Shown: in pieces, positions 33,092-45,078 of the stretch
How positions within the stretch are numbered: position 1 is the first letter of the stretch
Layout of the letters: each line of letters starts with the position of its first letter
Assembly (NCBI GenBank): GCA_038277395.1
Contig: CM076196.1
Span: 31,389,935 to 31,453,934, forward strand
Reading direction: 5' to 3'
Source of the DNA: Dryocosmus kuriphilus
Taxonomy: Eukaryota; Arthropoda; Insecta; Hymenoptera; Cynipidae
Length of the DNA stretch: 64,000 bases
Position numbers and translations under genes: made by a program
The notes under the pieces: model-generated
Database searches by the model: none
What the model was told of the DNA's origin: nothing
The model's input: the letters and a program-made list of their open reading frames with translations, nothing else

Positions 33092-34809
33092 TTAATGGAA
33101 AATCTAAATATTTTTGTTGCATGTTAATTTTTGTTGTCGAAAATCCAACTATTTTTGATTTAATATTAAGGTTACATTATAGGCATTAATCCACAAAGGC
33201 TTATCACAAGCGGATCGAAGACTCCAACTTCACATTTCTCAAATGAATGCATGTGAAAGCGCCTAACCTATCGGTCGGACCTCTCTCTTTTTTTCATACT
33301 TTTGAGACTCTTCTTTAAAAACTAAATGTCAAAAAATTCTGAAATTTTCACAGAACCTCTGTGTTGTATTCTTCTATGGTTTTTTAGTTTTTGAAAAAAA
33401 ATTGTAAAAAAATTTTAGCCGCTAAGGTATACTGTGTGATATTTTCGATACCTTGGAATAGCGTATAAGTGCAGAAGGCGCTAATTTCAATTTCTGTTAT
33501 ATCAACTTTGGAATAGTCAACCTCTTTCTAATCACTCAAACTGTTAGGTTGTACTTTAATGAATCTATATTCCAAGTTTAAAAAAATCCCTATGAAAATG
33601 ACTTCATCCTTACAATACCTTAATCTTTTTTGTTCAAAATGTAGCTGTTCCATTTCTGGTTGAAAATTCATCTTTTTGAGTTGAAAATTCAACAAGTTTT
33701 TTTTTGGAATTTTAGACTTTTGTTAAAAATGCACCTTTGTTTGAAAAGTCAAGTTTTTTTGTTTGAAAGGTCTGGTCTCTGGGTGAAAATAAATTTTTTT
33801 CAAAATTCATCTTTCTTGTGTGGAAATTCAAATGTTTTATTAAAAATTTCTCTTTCTGATTTGTTAATTAAACTATTTTGTTAAAAATTGATCTTTTTCA
33901 GTTAAAAATTAAATTATTTCGTTAAAAATTCATTTGTTATTGTCGAAAATATAACTATTTTTCATTAAAAATTTTAATATTTTTATTTAAATTTCGACTA
34001 TTTAAAGATTGTATTTATTTGTTATATATTATTTTTATTATTTTTTATATTTTCATATTTTTTATTTCATATTTTATATTTTATATATTTTATTTATATT
34101 ATTTACATTATTTATGTATCATTTATAATAAGCGTAAACTATTAAATTTAACTATATTTATATATACATTGAAAAGTTGTAAGTTCACCTATTTTTTAAA
34201 TATTTCTTTTCTTTGATTGGTAATACTTAAACCATTTTCGGTTAAAAATTCAACTATTTTCGTTTGAAAATGAATTCTTTTTTTGAAAATTCAACTATTA
34301 TATTTTTTTTAAATGTCGGGCCTCAAACTTCTTTAGTTTAATCCGAAGAAAAAAAAACACGTGATGTTTTGACTTTTCCTTTACACTTATCCTAAATCAA
34401 TAAAAATTATATTTATTACTACTCTATAAAACTTATGAACCTGCACCTTTTTTTAGATTGGGATTTCATGTTGGTCACTTTTTTACAAATTTGAGTTACT
34501 TTTTGGTTAATTTTCTTCTGAAACTATGGTTACTTTTTTTTCTATTTTTTGAGACTTGAGCAATTCCGAGCCCTGTTTTTCTTTACAGAAAATATTAAAA
34601 ATAAAAAAATTCAAAATTCGAAAAGTTCCCCGAAAAAAAATGTTTGAGCAAAATATATCAGATGTATTTTTTTCTATGTGTAACAAGTTGTATAAAACTG
34701 AAAACAATCGGTGAGATGAATTGTTTGTCTTTTGTAAATCCGGCATGGAGTTCCCCTTAAATCCTTCCTTAAACCGTTCCTCCTGAGCTAATGTGTACAT
34801 AATGTACAG
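33092..34809. repeat. Intron 1 of copy 3 after the palindromic insertion
   Basis: Resumes the ancestral intron shared with unit 4 (46075-46550 and 51659-52482). Contains GGTCGGACCTCTCTCTTT-type sequence at about 33270-33300, AT-rich tandem DNA at 33640-34320 and a TATATTTTATAT tract at 34010-34120. No coding frame besides those from repeats. Confidence 0.6.
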
Positions 34810-36788
34810 GAGAAAAGGCGTTCGCTGCAGGCGACTATAATGATGCTTTAAAAAATTTTACAAACTCCTTACGTCTTGCACCTGCTTCTTCAAAAATGAT
34901 CGCCAACTCTTACTTTTGGCGCTCCATGGTTTTGCAAAAATTAAAAGCCTACTCGGATTCTTTAAAAGACATTCAAAGAGCACTGAAGTTGCCCATTACT
35001 GAAAAGCAGAAGAAAAATTTGCTAGATCGAAAAAAAATTATTGAAAAGTTGCCACCTAAAGAATCAAATAAAAAAGAGATTGATGAAGAAGAAGTCGTCC
35101 TTTCTTATGGAGAAAATGCAGAAATAAAAGGAGCGAGTTGCGCTGTTGATTTGGTATGCAATGAAAAATATGGAAGGCATTATGTAGCGACACGCGATAT
35201 CAAAATTGGAGATGTTCTCTTTATTCAAAAACCATATTCATTTGCGACAGTAAAAGAAGGCACTAATGAGAAAAAAGGCAGACACTGGTTCTGCGAAAAT
35301 TGTTTGGATTTGACCATGGCACCAATTCCTTGCGACTCTTGTGCTATGTTCCTTTACTGTTCTGATGAATGCAGATTTGAAGCACACGAAAAATACCACA
35401 AATATGAATGTGCAATTGCGCAATTGAAGCTACCTGTAGTTCCTTTAGGACCTCAGACGACATTTTATTTGCGTTCCTTGCTCATTTTGACAAAACAGGG
35501 TGAAGATTTTCAGGAGATTGTCAAACTCGTGGATGTCATAAATAACCATAAAGGTGAGTATTCTTGAAGATATGACGCACGTACAACATTAGGGTTCCCA
35601 ATATGAAATAAAATTTTCGCTTTCTTGAATACAACCGGGAAGGAATCAAATAAATTTCGAAAAATCAATGATACTGTCCAATTGTTATGTTTTCAGATAG
35701 AAGAACAGCTGGCTTCAAAGCCGGAAAACTTGACGGCAGGAATCCTGAAGCTGTGTTGAGTTTATTGCATCACATGGATAAAAAAAATTATAGTGGAATT
35801 GTAAAATTCGCTGCCGAGATAACTTATGCCCTAAAAAAGCATACCGACTTTTTTAAAAAAGGGAGCGATGTTCGGGGCCTAGGAAAACTTCTCATGCTTT
35901 TGAGTTACATCTGCATCAATAATTTGCTTTCCGTAAGTTTGAAAAGTGAACTGGTCTTTCAAATTCTAATCTAAAAGATTAGATTTTTTGAATTTTAATT
36001 ATTGTGCACTACCTTTTTTTGACAATCTTAGAAAACTGAATAGTCTTCAGGAATTATTGATCAAATAATTGGTCATTTTTCAGATGAAAATAAATGACTC
36101 CATGCATACTACTGGTTTCGGATTGTATCCAGTATCTAGCTTTTTGAATCATAATTGCTCGAGTAACATTTTGTCTTATAATGACAAACGCGGAAATATG
36201 ATAATGCGTGCCTGCAAAGACATTGAAAAAGGCGAACAGGTTTCTATAATTGATAACTCTAAACAGAAAATAATAGTTAAAAACAGATATTATTAACATT
36301 TTTACAATCTATTCAAGATTTTGAATAACAAATATTCTTTTCAGCTATTTATGTGTTTACAATTCAAAGTTAGTAATGGTAATGACAGCTGAAGAGAGAA
36401 TAAATGATTGTCAAAGATATTACTTTTTTACGTGCAATTGTGAAGCTTGTAAAAGTAATTATAAATACAAATACGAATTGGAAGGGACACCGATAGGGGT
36501 TGTGTTAAGAAACAGAATAATGATGCAACCAACAGACAAGGATAATTTGTGGCAGTGCCTGAAGTTTCTGCATAAAATGCACAAAGGACCTTGTCTGGAA
36601 GCAAAAATGCTTCATTTGATGATCGAGAATGCTTACTTGGGATCAAGTTCGCAGGTAAATTAAAGTCTTATCTATAAAACTTTTTTGAAATATACGAAAA
36701 ATCAAGAATGATCCATATCTAAATGTTAAATTAATTTCAGGATTTCCCGAAACTACTGAATTCGCCTTTCGTGTATCATAATGAATGA

Positions 36789-37424
36789 AAATATTTGTAT
36801 ACCTAATTTTACAAGCTTCTTTAGATCTTCAGATTATTTTTATTTCACAATTTATATTAATAAAAAATACAATTCTATATCGTGTGTACGCTAACTTAAG
36901 CGATCATTTTATGTAATTGTTTTGATGTATGCTATAAAAATAAGACAATAAATATGAATGAAAATAATTAGAAAATATTCAAAAGTTGTTTGACCCAGGG
37001 GACTATTAATAAATATAAACCCTCAGGCTACGTAGAAATATATAATTGTTTAAACAATTTTAAAAAATCATTTCTAAATAACTACAGACTTTTTTAATAG
37101 CAGTGAATCTAAACAAAATGTTACTTACAATATAGTTGAGCGTAAAAGTATTCAGCTTAAACTCACCTGAAATAAAAAGAATTTCCATATTTATTTCGAG
37201 TTCTATAAATATTTTGGAAGAGGGAATATTTGTGAAAACCTAACCACCACATTTAAAGAGAAAAATCCACGAAAGATTACGAAAACGATTATTAAAAGTT
37301 TAAAATTTAAATGAATAAAAAACGAGGAAAATATCCAATCGACAGAACAAAGAAAAAACAAGAAGAAAGTTTGAAATTTTCAACCGATGTGCAAAACGAC
37401 AATTGACAATTTACAAGTGATTTT
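36789..37424 (+). terminator. 3' flank of unit 3 with polyadenylation signal
   Basis: AATAAA at 36947-36952 in the conserved block. The flank is interrupted at about 37425 by a Penelope-like element and resumes at 41158. Confidence 0.6.
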
Positions 37425-37474
37425 TTATTATAATATGTAAACAATTCCAGATACAAATCCAAAACTGTTACTCC

Positions 37475-38009
37475 GCTTTTTCATCAGAGGTTTATTACAA
37501 TTTATTCAATTCACCTCTACTATTATTGTCCTTCATGTCAGTCTGTATTGTGTTGTCTACTTGTTTGCATCACTCAAGCATAATGTGATACTTTATTAAT
37601 TTTTGGAGCTTCTATAACATCTTTGAAGTTTCAATTAAGGAAAAATAATTTATATTTGTTTTAATTCTCTTTTTTCATTATTTTGAAAAAAGAATGAGTG
37701 ATGTTTTTTTCATATTTTTTATATTTTTCTTCGATATTTATAGACTCAGGTATGATATTAACCATTTTATCTTGTTATAAAATTCTAGTTTTAATGACGT
37801 TCTAAATTATGTGACTTTAAAACTTTTCCCTTTTAAATTTTAGATTGTATTGACTCTTGAAAAAGACCCGCAGTGTTGGTCGAAACGTTGAGGTTTTTTC
37901 TGTAAATAAATATGTTTATATATATTTTTTTGTGGAAATTTTATTGAGTTTACATGGACCGTAAGACCGACTATATTAGTGACTAATTTGTTGCTGAATT
38001 ATTTAGTGA
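37475..38009 (+). repeat. Left pseudo-LTR of the Penelope-like element
   Basis: Starts GCTTTTTCATCAGAGG and ends GAATTATTTAGTGA. Nearly identical to 40619-41157, with small length differences in T/A runs. Contains a degenerate hammerhead-like motif at 37854-37892. Confidence 0.85.
37854..37892 (+). ncRNA. Degenerate hammerhead-like motif, left pseudo-LTR
   Basis: CTCTTGAAAAAG precedes GACC, loop CGCAGTGTT, GGTC, then GAAACGTTGAG. The stem II (GACC/GGTC) and GAAAC box are good; the CUGAUGA box is degenerate (CUUGAAA). Probably inactive as a ribozyme, but the position fits the hammerhead motifs of Penelope-like terminal repeats. Confidence 0.4.
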
Positions 38010-38040
38010 AATTCAACGGTCGAAGAGAGGAGTAACAGTT

Positions 38041-40556
38041 TTGGATTTGTATCTGGAATTGTTTACATATTATAATTACAAGGTCAGTAACGTACTGGTA
38101 ATAATGGGATACCTGTCTTACATCTCGACAAAATATGGAGCTAACGTTAGAAGTGACATGGACAGATGGATTAAGTTTCAACGTCGACTCGTCATCTTGA
38201 AAGAACAACGTACGTTTTTAATAAAGTGTCGAAGGGAATCCTTAATTCCGGCTCATATTTCAGATCACATGAACAAATTTAAAATTCATAATTTGCATTA
38301 TAAAGTCTCATTTAAACTAAATAACACAAAATTGAATGCTCAAAGGAAACTGTTAAATTGCGAAATTAATAACGTTGTTGAAAATATTCAAGAATTAGGT
38401 CAGATTTCTAATTATTTAAAGTATATCGTTTACTTAGAAATATTAATGAAGAATCATTAATTTTTTTCTTTGATTCACAAGGCTTTGCATTAAATAATCT
38501 TAAGTTTAATATTAGAGAGGATTGTATTAGAAAATTTCAATGGTTAAAAAATAGAAACTTCGAGACTAATCTTAAACTTCATGAATTTAGAGTTAACAAA
38601 TGTTTTAAAAATGTTTCTAATGTACAAATCCCTGATGAGATTGCTGAAACTTTAGCACTGGGAAATAAATTTGGTGTTCCTTATGTTACTAATAAAATCC
38701 CGGTAAACAATATTATTGCAAATATTGAAAACTCTATAAAAAATTTGGATAATGATGAAGATAAATTAAAAATTAGAAAAAACTGTAACTGAGATAATTT
38801 CGAATCATAATAGAAATAATAAATTTAAAAATAATGATACAATTTCAGAGACTATAATAAATTTTAGAAAAAGCCACCATGACTTACTATTTGTAAAAGC
38901 TGATAAGGGTAATATTATGGTAGCAGCTAACAGAAATGATTATAATATTACTATAGAAAACATTTTAAAAAATAACAACTTATACAAAAATGTTAAAACT
39001 AGCCTAGTTACAACAGTTGAAAATAAATGTAATGATATTGTTTCAAGATGGGAAAGAAAAAGTTACATTAATGATTCACTTTCTTACAGATTAAAATCTC
39101 ATAGTAGTGTTGTGGCAAAGGCTTATGCACTCCCTAAGGTGCACAAACCAGGTCTAAATTGGAGATTAATTGTTTCCACAATTGGAGCACCGACTTACAA
39201 TTTATCAAAATATTTAGCCAATGTTTTAAAACCAATTTCAGGGAAGACTGATTCGTTCGTTAAAAACAGTTTTGATTTGAAAAATGACATTAATAATATT
39301 ACAGTACCTTCTACACATTCATTAGTGTCTTTAGATGTAGTTTCAATGTTTGATAATATTCCTCTCGATTTAGCTTTGGATTGCATTGAGGAAAAATTAA
39401 ATTTAAATAGAAATTTAACCAGAATATCAAAAAATGAAATATTAATTGCTGTTAGAACTGTTTTTAACAACACAGTTTTCTCCTTCAACTCCAAATTTTA
39501 CAAACAGTTAACGGGTTGTCCTATGGGATCTCCTTTATCTCCTTTAGTGTCTAACTTGGTTATGGAAGATGTGGAGAAAAGAGCCTTATTAAAATTGTCT
39601 TTCAAGCCGATTTTTTATAAACGTTATGTAGATGACGTTTTTGCAATTATTCCTACTAATAATGTTTCAGAACTTTTAAATGTCTTTAACAGTATCGATG
39701 ATTCCATTCAATTTACACTTGAGTTGGAAAATAATAATAAATTAAATTTTTTGGACTTAGAGATTCAAAAAACATCTAATGGGAAATTAATAACGAATTG
39801 GTACAAAAAGCCATCTTGGTCTGGTAGTTACTTAAATTTTGAATCCCATCATGCGTTTTCTCAAAAGATAGGTTTGATAAAAGGGTTAGTGGATAGGTGT
39901 ATTAAATTAAGTGACATCAAATTCAGAAAGAAAATTTAGATCAAATAAAATCAACTCTACTATTAAACAATTATCCTTTATCTTTAATAGAGAATGTCAT
40001 AAAAGAGCGTATCCACGAAATATATAATAGTTCCATTGTGGATAAAAAGAAAACGAATTGGTTAGAAAAGTACAATAAATTAGATCTTAAAGTCACTCTT
40101 CCATATATCCAAGGTCTTTCAGAAAGATTGAGGAGATCCTTAAAAAAATTTAATATTAACGTTTATTTTAAAAATGATCACACTTTACAAAAACTTTTAC
40201 CGAGAAAAAAAGATTCTGATCAAACTGAAAATTTATCTAATGTAGTTTATCAAATTAATTGCACTGGTTGTAATAAAGTTTATATAGGGGAGACTGGTAG
40301 GAGATTGAAGAGCAGGTTATATGAGCACAAAAGGGATTGTAATATTGGCAATTTTAATACAGGATTGTCGCAGCACTCTTGGAATTTTAATCATTTTTTT
40401 GATTTTGATAACATTAAAATTTTGGCGAGGGAAAATAATAACTTTAAAAGAAGAATTATTGAATCAATTTATATCAATAAACATATTAAAAATTCAATTA
40501 ACTTAAAAACTGAAAAAATGAATGTAAATCAAATTTATCAATGCATTATGAATTAA
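38041..40556 (+). pseudogene. Penelope-like polyprotein (N-domain, reverse transcriptase, GIY-YIG), three frameshifts
   Basis: Consecutive frames: 38041-38430 (N-domain, KEQRTFLIKCRRESLIP), about 38431-38790 (SLIFFFDSQGF, ALGNKFGVPY), 38791-39939 (reverse transcriptase) and 39940-40556 (endonuclease). RT motifs in order: ALPKVHKPGLNWRLIVS, SLDVVSMFDNIPL, TGCPMGSPLSPLVSNLVM, KRYVDDVFAI (YVDD at 39625-39636), LNFLDLEI and NWYKKPSWSGSYLN. The last frame has the GIY-YIG domain: VYQINCTGCNKVYIGETGRR then LKSRLYEHKRD, ending in a His/Asn-rich C-terminus. Frames change near 38430, 38790 and 39930, all at AT-rich runs. Penelope-like elements copy their RNA at a nicked target using this RT and GIY-YIG nuclease. 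The element looks young but not intact as read. Confidence 0.88.
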
Positions 40557-40618
40557 AAATTTTTATTTAATAGCTCATTCATTGGTTCTAATAACTTTAT
40601 ATTCTCAAGCTTTCACGC

Positions 40619-41157
40619 GCTTTTTCATCAGAGGTTTATTACAATTTATTCAATTCACCTCTACTATTATTGTCCTTCATGTCAGTCTGTATTGTGTTGT
40701 CTACTTGTTTGCATCACTCAAGCATAATGTGATACTTTATTAATTTTTGGAGCTTCTATAACATCTTTGAAGTTTCAATTAAGGAAAAATAATTTATATT
40801 TGTTTTAATTCTCTTTTTTCATTATTTTGAAAAAAGAATGAGTGATGTTTTTTTATATTTTTTTTATATTTTTCTTCGATATTTATAGACTCAGGTATGA
40901 TATTAACCATTTTATCTTGTTATAAAATTCTAGTTTTAATGACGTTCTAAATTATGTGACTTTAAAACTTTTCCCTTTTAAATTTTAGATTGTATTGACT
41001 CTTGAAAAAGACCCGCAGTGTTGGTCGAAACGTTGAGGTTTTTTCTGTAAATAAATATGTTTATATATATTTTTTTTTTGTGGAAATTTTATTGAGTTTA
41101 CATGGACCGTAAGACCGACTATATTAGTGACTAATTTGTTGCTGAATTATTTAGTGA
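40619..41157 (+). repeat. Right pseudo-LTR of the Penelope-like element
   Basis: Second copy of the terminal direct repeat; 539 bp. Carries the same degenerate hammerhead motif (about 40999-41037). The sequence between the protein stop and this repeat is about 60 bp. Confidence 0.85.
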
Positions 41158-41300
41158 TTTTTTATTAACACAGAAGATTGGAAAATTGCCGAAAATCATT
41201 TAAAAAATCGATTCGTACGTTTGTATATCGTTTTTCTTATAATGGGTAAGTTTTATTATTTTTTAATATCAATAGTTTTCTTTCTTATACTAGTAAAAAA
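41158..41300 (+). repeat. Resumed 3' flank of unit 3
   Basis: Continues TTTTTTATTAACACAGAAGA, matching 9814 onward in unit 1 and 55236 onward in unit 4, through TATCGTTTTTCTTATAATGG to about 41300, where palindrome-type repeats begin. Confidence 0.65.
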
Positions 41301-43730
41301 AATCTACCCGCTTCGCGGGCACATTCTCATCGCGCTCCGAAATTTTTTAACCTCGCGCTTCGCGCACGGGTGTTTTTGGTCCTCGCACTTCGTGCTCGGT
41401 TTTCGTTACTCACGAATCTGAAATTTTCAAAACACCTGCTTTTAATAAAATTATTAAATTTTAATTTTATTAAAAATTATAAAGAAAACTAGTGATCGTC
41501 GCGCTTCGCGCTCCGATATATTTAAACCTGGTGCTTTGCGATCGAGTGTTTTTGGTCCTCGCACTTTTCAGAAGACTTTTCGCCAGTATTCAAAACACTT
41601 GCTATTAATAGTACTATTAAATTTGAATTATATTTAAAAAAATCTGCCCGCTTTGCGTGCACATTCTCACCGCGCGAAGCATGAGCGCGCCTAGGGCGCG
41701 CGTCTGTTGGCACTCGCGCTTCGCGCTCAATACGTTATTTACGGCACTCGCGCTTCGCGCTCGATAAATTATTCACCTCGCGCTACGCGCTCGGTGTTTA
41801 TGGATCCTATAAACCTTTACATTAAAAATTCCAAAAGGAACTATTTTACTTAAGGCTCTATCGCCCTTAAGGAATACATTCTCATCATGACACTTGCGCT
41901 TCGCGCTCGATAATTACATTTTTTTAAAACACATTGTAGATTGGTAAAGTTTTTTTGTGATTTTCCAAATTTTCACAATACAGGATTTCGATTCTTAAAA
42001 GTAAAACGATGCGTCTTATAAATAAATTTTGTAGCTCTTTCCAAGGTGAACAATTCTGCTTTGTTTATTATCATTTTTCCGCATCTAGCATAGTTTGGCG
42101 GGAAATTTGAAAATTTTTATTTTTAATAACGTTTTATCGATTAAAACAAAAACCGTGCATTTTAACAAAAAATGGTTAAAACAAAATTTATAAATATTTT
42201 TTAATTGAACAACTTTGTTTTTTACCATTTTTTCGTATCTTGAATATTTTGGCGGGAAACCAGACTTTTTAAATTTTAATAGTGCTTTCTTATTAAAACA
42301 AAAACCGTTCATTTTATCAAAAAAAACGGTTAAGACCAAATTTGTAGATTTTTTTGAGATGAATAATTTTACTTTATTGCATTTTTTTTGTATCTCTCAT
42401 ACTTTAGCCGAAAAATGGATTTTTTGATTTTGTGAAAACCGTTTTTGATGGATAAAACCATAACCGTTGGTCAAAAACCGCTGGTTAACAAACTCGTCCT
42501 TTCTTTTTACCCTTTAAAAAGTGTACCAAAGCGAATTCCAATCCGATTAGTCCTTCGAAAGTTATCGCGACCACAGACGACGGCAACGCCAACGACAACG
42601 ACGACAAAGACGACAACGACGACAACAGACAGACAGACACGGTCGCAAAAACTGTTTTTTTCTGACTCAGGGGGTTTCAAAACGTGGAGATTTCATGAAA
42701 TCCGCGAAAGTCAAATTTTACAGAAATCTAATACTTTCTCTGATGAGAATGTAAAAATTGCATTTTTCAGCCAAACTGTGTAAAAAATGAAGAAATTTAC
42801 GTTCTAGATATAATTTAATTGATTGGTGAGCGCGAGAAACGTGATAAGAATGCGCCTGAGTAGCGCGCAGATTTTTCAATAACTATCCAATCCGATTAGT
42901 CGCTGAAAAGTGTTTTTCTTTATATCTCATAACATATTTCACGAATAACTCAAAAACTACGCGTCTGATCAAAAAAATGATAGAGGACAAATTTGTAGAT
43001 CTTTTGGAGGCGAACAACTTTGTTTATTATTATTTTTTTCCGTATCTTGCACAGTTTGGCGGGAAATTTGAAAACCTTGATTTTTAATAACGTTTTATCG
43101 ATTAAAACAAAAACCGTGCATTTTATGAAAAAATGATTAAAACAAAATTGGTAGATATTTTTTAATTGAACAACTTTGTTCTTTGCCAATGTTTTTTATC
43201 TTGAATATTTTGGCGGGAAACCAGAGTTTTTTAATTTTAATAGCGTTTTCTTGATTAAAACAAAAACCGTTCATTTTATCAAAAACCGGTTAAGACAATA
43301 TTTGTAGATTTTTTTGAGATGAATAATTTTACTTTCTTGCATTTTTTTTTGTATCTCTCATACTTTAGCCGAAAAATGGATTTTTTGATTTTGTGAAAAC
43401 CGTTTTTGATGGATAAAATCATAACCCTTGGTCAAAAACCGCTGGTTAACGAACTCGTCCTTTCTTTTTACCCCTTAAAGAAGTGTACGAAAGCGCACTC
43501 CAATCCGATTAGTCCTTCGAAAGTTATCGCGACCACAGACGACGGCAACGCCAACGACAACGACGACAAAGACGACAACTACGACAACAGACAGACAGAC
43601 ACGGTCGCAAAAACTGTTTTTTCTGACTCAGGGGGTCTGAAAACGTGGAGATTTCATGAAATCCGCGAAAGTCAAATTTTACATAAATCTAATACCTTCT
43701 CTGGTGAAAATGCAAAAATGAAATTCCCGC
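41301..43730. repeat. Palindrome-type repeat and two inverted composite repeats
   Basis: 41301-41930 is the GCGCTTCGCGC family, opening with CCCGCTTCGCGGGC. From about 41935 two composite repeats in inverted orientation follow (about 41935-42730 and 42890-43720), each with a GAC/AAC triplet tract (42575-42635 and 43540-43600) and the CATAACCGTTGGT or CATAACCCTTGGT block. The two tracts are nearly identical, suggesting recent tandem duplication. The frames at 42445-42783 and 43406-43873 are repeat translations. Confidence 0.7.
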
Positions 43731-44280
43731 CGTCGCATTGCAGGTGGCAGCAGCTTACGGGTTGCGACATAACCAACAGCATTTTGGCAGCCATGGTTGG
43801 CGCGAAGCGCGTCGAGGCCTGTCAATACTGTCATAACCCCACTTGTTGCATACAATTATTTTTGTACATTTAATGTTTTCCACATGGAATATGGTTGTAT
43901 TGTGCACAATGGGAAATTCGCTGAAAAGAAAAAAAGTACTGCCTTGCCGCGAATGCAGTTGCAGTGTCTCTGCAGTCCCAACATAATCATTTACAGGTTG
44001 TAAGTACTACTCTGGTATTGCTTTCTCCTTCTAACCACTGGAACTCTTGCTCTACTTCCCCTCATTTCAACACTTTTCCATTATCGTATTTTGGCACAGA
44101 TATTTTTACTTTTTTCGGAAAACTGTCTACTAACCGCACCTTATACAACCGTAAACCCCTTTCGATTTGAGGAAATTTTTTTGCAAAGTATCCCTTTAAA
44201 ATACATAAGTAGTACCTATATACGAAAACAGATGGAATTCAACGGGAATTTGAGCGACATTACAGTTTTGTAAAACCTCG
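43731..44280. other. Less AT-rich unique stretch, no recognised gene
   Basis: After the composite repeat, CGTCGCATTGCAGGTGGCAG opens about 550 bp with more G+C than its surroundings and no match to the other repeats here. Short frames exist (43797-44003, 43964-44170, 44091-44273) but none shows a recognisable motif. It could be a fragment of an unrelated element or gene. Confidence 0.4.
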
Positions 44281-44565
44281 GCCAGCAGTCTTAAGGTCGA
44301 TAGAGCCTTAAGTAAAATAATTTCTTTTGTAATTTTTAACAAAAAATTCAAATTTAATAATATCATTAAAAGTAGGTGTTTTGGAATGTTAAGACCCTCG
44401 TAACGAATACCAAGCACGATGTGCAAGGACCAAAAGCATCCGAGCGCGAAGCGCGAGGCTTAAATATATATCAGAGAGCGAAGCGCGACGTCCACCCGAC
44501 GGCGCGGTCATACTTCGCGCGAAGCGCGCGATGAGAATGTGCCCGCGAGGCGGGCAGATTTATTA
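44281..44565. repeat. Palindrome-type repeat before unit 4
   Basis: Same family as 1-480: TTAAGGTCGATAGAGCCTTA near 44291, GCGCGAAGCGCGAGG, and ending in CCCGCGAGGCGGGCAGATTT. Confidence 0.7.
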
Positions 44566-44930
44566 AGGACAAATGGTAGTCTGTGACGTAATAAATGAAT
44601 GAGCTTGGAATGTATTTCTTTTCCGACTTCTTATTTCTTAAGTAAATAAAATATTGGGTTGAAAGTATGGTAAACTGAAGGAAATATATTAGCAGACCGC
44701 TGTCAGGCCCCTTGGAGTTTGTATTTAGCATGGAAAAGCTGTTTTTTTTTTTTACAAAGGCTATATATGATTACGAAAAATTGATAAAGAGATAACTTTT
44801 CCATACTCAATATATACTCCAAGGGAACCAAACAGCGGTCGGCTAATATATTTTCTTTGATTTACCAAAGTTTCAACCCAATATTTTATTATAAGTACTT
44901 TAAAAATAAAAATTTCCTTACTAAAAATAG
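44566..44930. repeat. Fold-back element upstream of unit 4
   Basis: Two arms of about 170 bp: 44570-44745 (ATATTGGGTTGAAAGTATGG, then TTGGAGTTTGTATTTAGCAT) and 44745-44920, its reverse complement with mismatches (TCCATACTCAATATATACTCC, here shortened; then AAAGTTTCAACCCAATATTT). One arm alone lies upstream of copy 3 (28530-28690) and the other at 20750-20920. Probably a miniature inverted-repeat element; target duplication not resolved. Confidence 0.6.
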
Positions 44931-45078
44931 ATTCCGTCACATTAATGATTTATTATAAACATAGTGAAATGGCAACACTGCTTCTGCGTTACCGATATGC
45001 TAACACCATAGCATAATGCGAAATTTCAGTGTAGGTTTCTCATTTAAGAAAGGAGTGTAAAAAAAAATTGGGAGCAAG
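44931..45078 (+). promoter_or_regulatory. Short promoter region of SMYD4-like gene 4
   Basis: GGCAACACTGCTTCTGCGTT...CTAACACCATA followed directly by GCATAATGCGAAATTTCAG, as in unit 3. The TATATATAA box of units 1, 2 and 5 is missing. Where transcription starts cannot be read from sequence. Confidence 0.45.

Larger units (their letters stand above)
28869..36788 (+). pseudogene. SMYD4-like copy 3, frameshifted in exon 5
   Basis: Exons 28869-29067, 34810-35553, 35697-35932, 36084-36239, 36345-36654 and 36741-36788. The first four join in frame for 445 codons and carry TPR, the SET start, a full MYND finger, GLGYP-type and NHNCSSN motifs (here GFGLYP). Exon 5 has one extra T in 36356-36358 (TGTTTAC against TGTTAC), making it 310 nt instead of 309. 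The frame reads LFMCLQFKVSNGNDS-stop, giving about 460 aa and losing the conserved Tyr and post-SET cysteines. Downstream coding sequence is otherwise intact (TCNCEAC onward, ending DFPKLLNSPFVYHNE), so the lesion is recent or a sequencing error at a short T run. Intron 1 contains a 3.2 kb palindromic insertion. Confidence 0.8.
37425..41157 (+). mobile_element. Penelope-like retroelement with terminal pseudo-LTRs
   Basis: Structure: direct repeats of about 535 bp at 37475-38009 and 40619-41157; a coding region with reverse transcriptase and GIY-YIG endonuclease between; and at the extreme left an inverted 45-bp piece (about 37427-37474) reverse-complementary to 38027-38075. That piece is the 5' inverted fragment often seen in Penelope insertions. 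The target duplication is about AGTGATTTTTTATTA (about 37411-37425 and 41153-41167); unit 1 gives the single-copy site near 9810. Inserted in the 3' flank of unit 3, same strand as the gene. Confidence 0.88.

Noticed and set aside
33170..33290. Possible tRNA or SINE head in the block shared by introns of units 3 and 4
   Set aside because: A weak inverted pair is present but I could not lay out a cloverleaf or A and B boxes.
34019..34216. Hydrophobic 65-codon frame resembling a membrane protein
   Set aside because: Translation of a TATTTTATATT simple repeat in intron 1 of copy 3.
37475..41157. LTR retrotransposon
   Set aside because: Direct terminal repeats are present, but the RT is Penelope-type with a GIY-YIG nuclease, there is no integrase, protease or gag, and repeats lack TG...CA ends.
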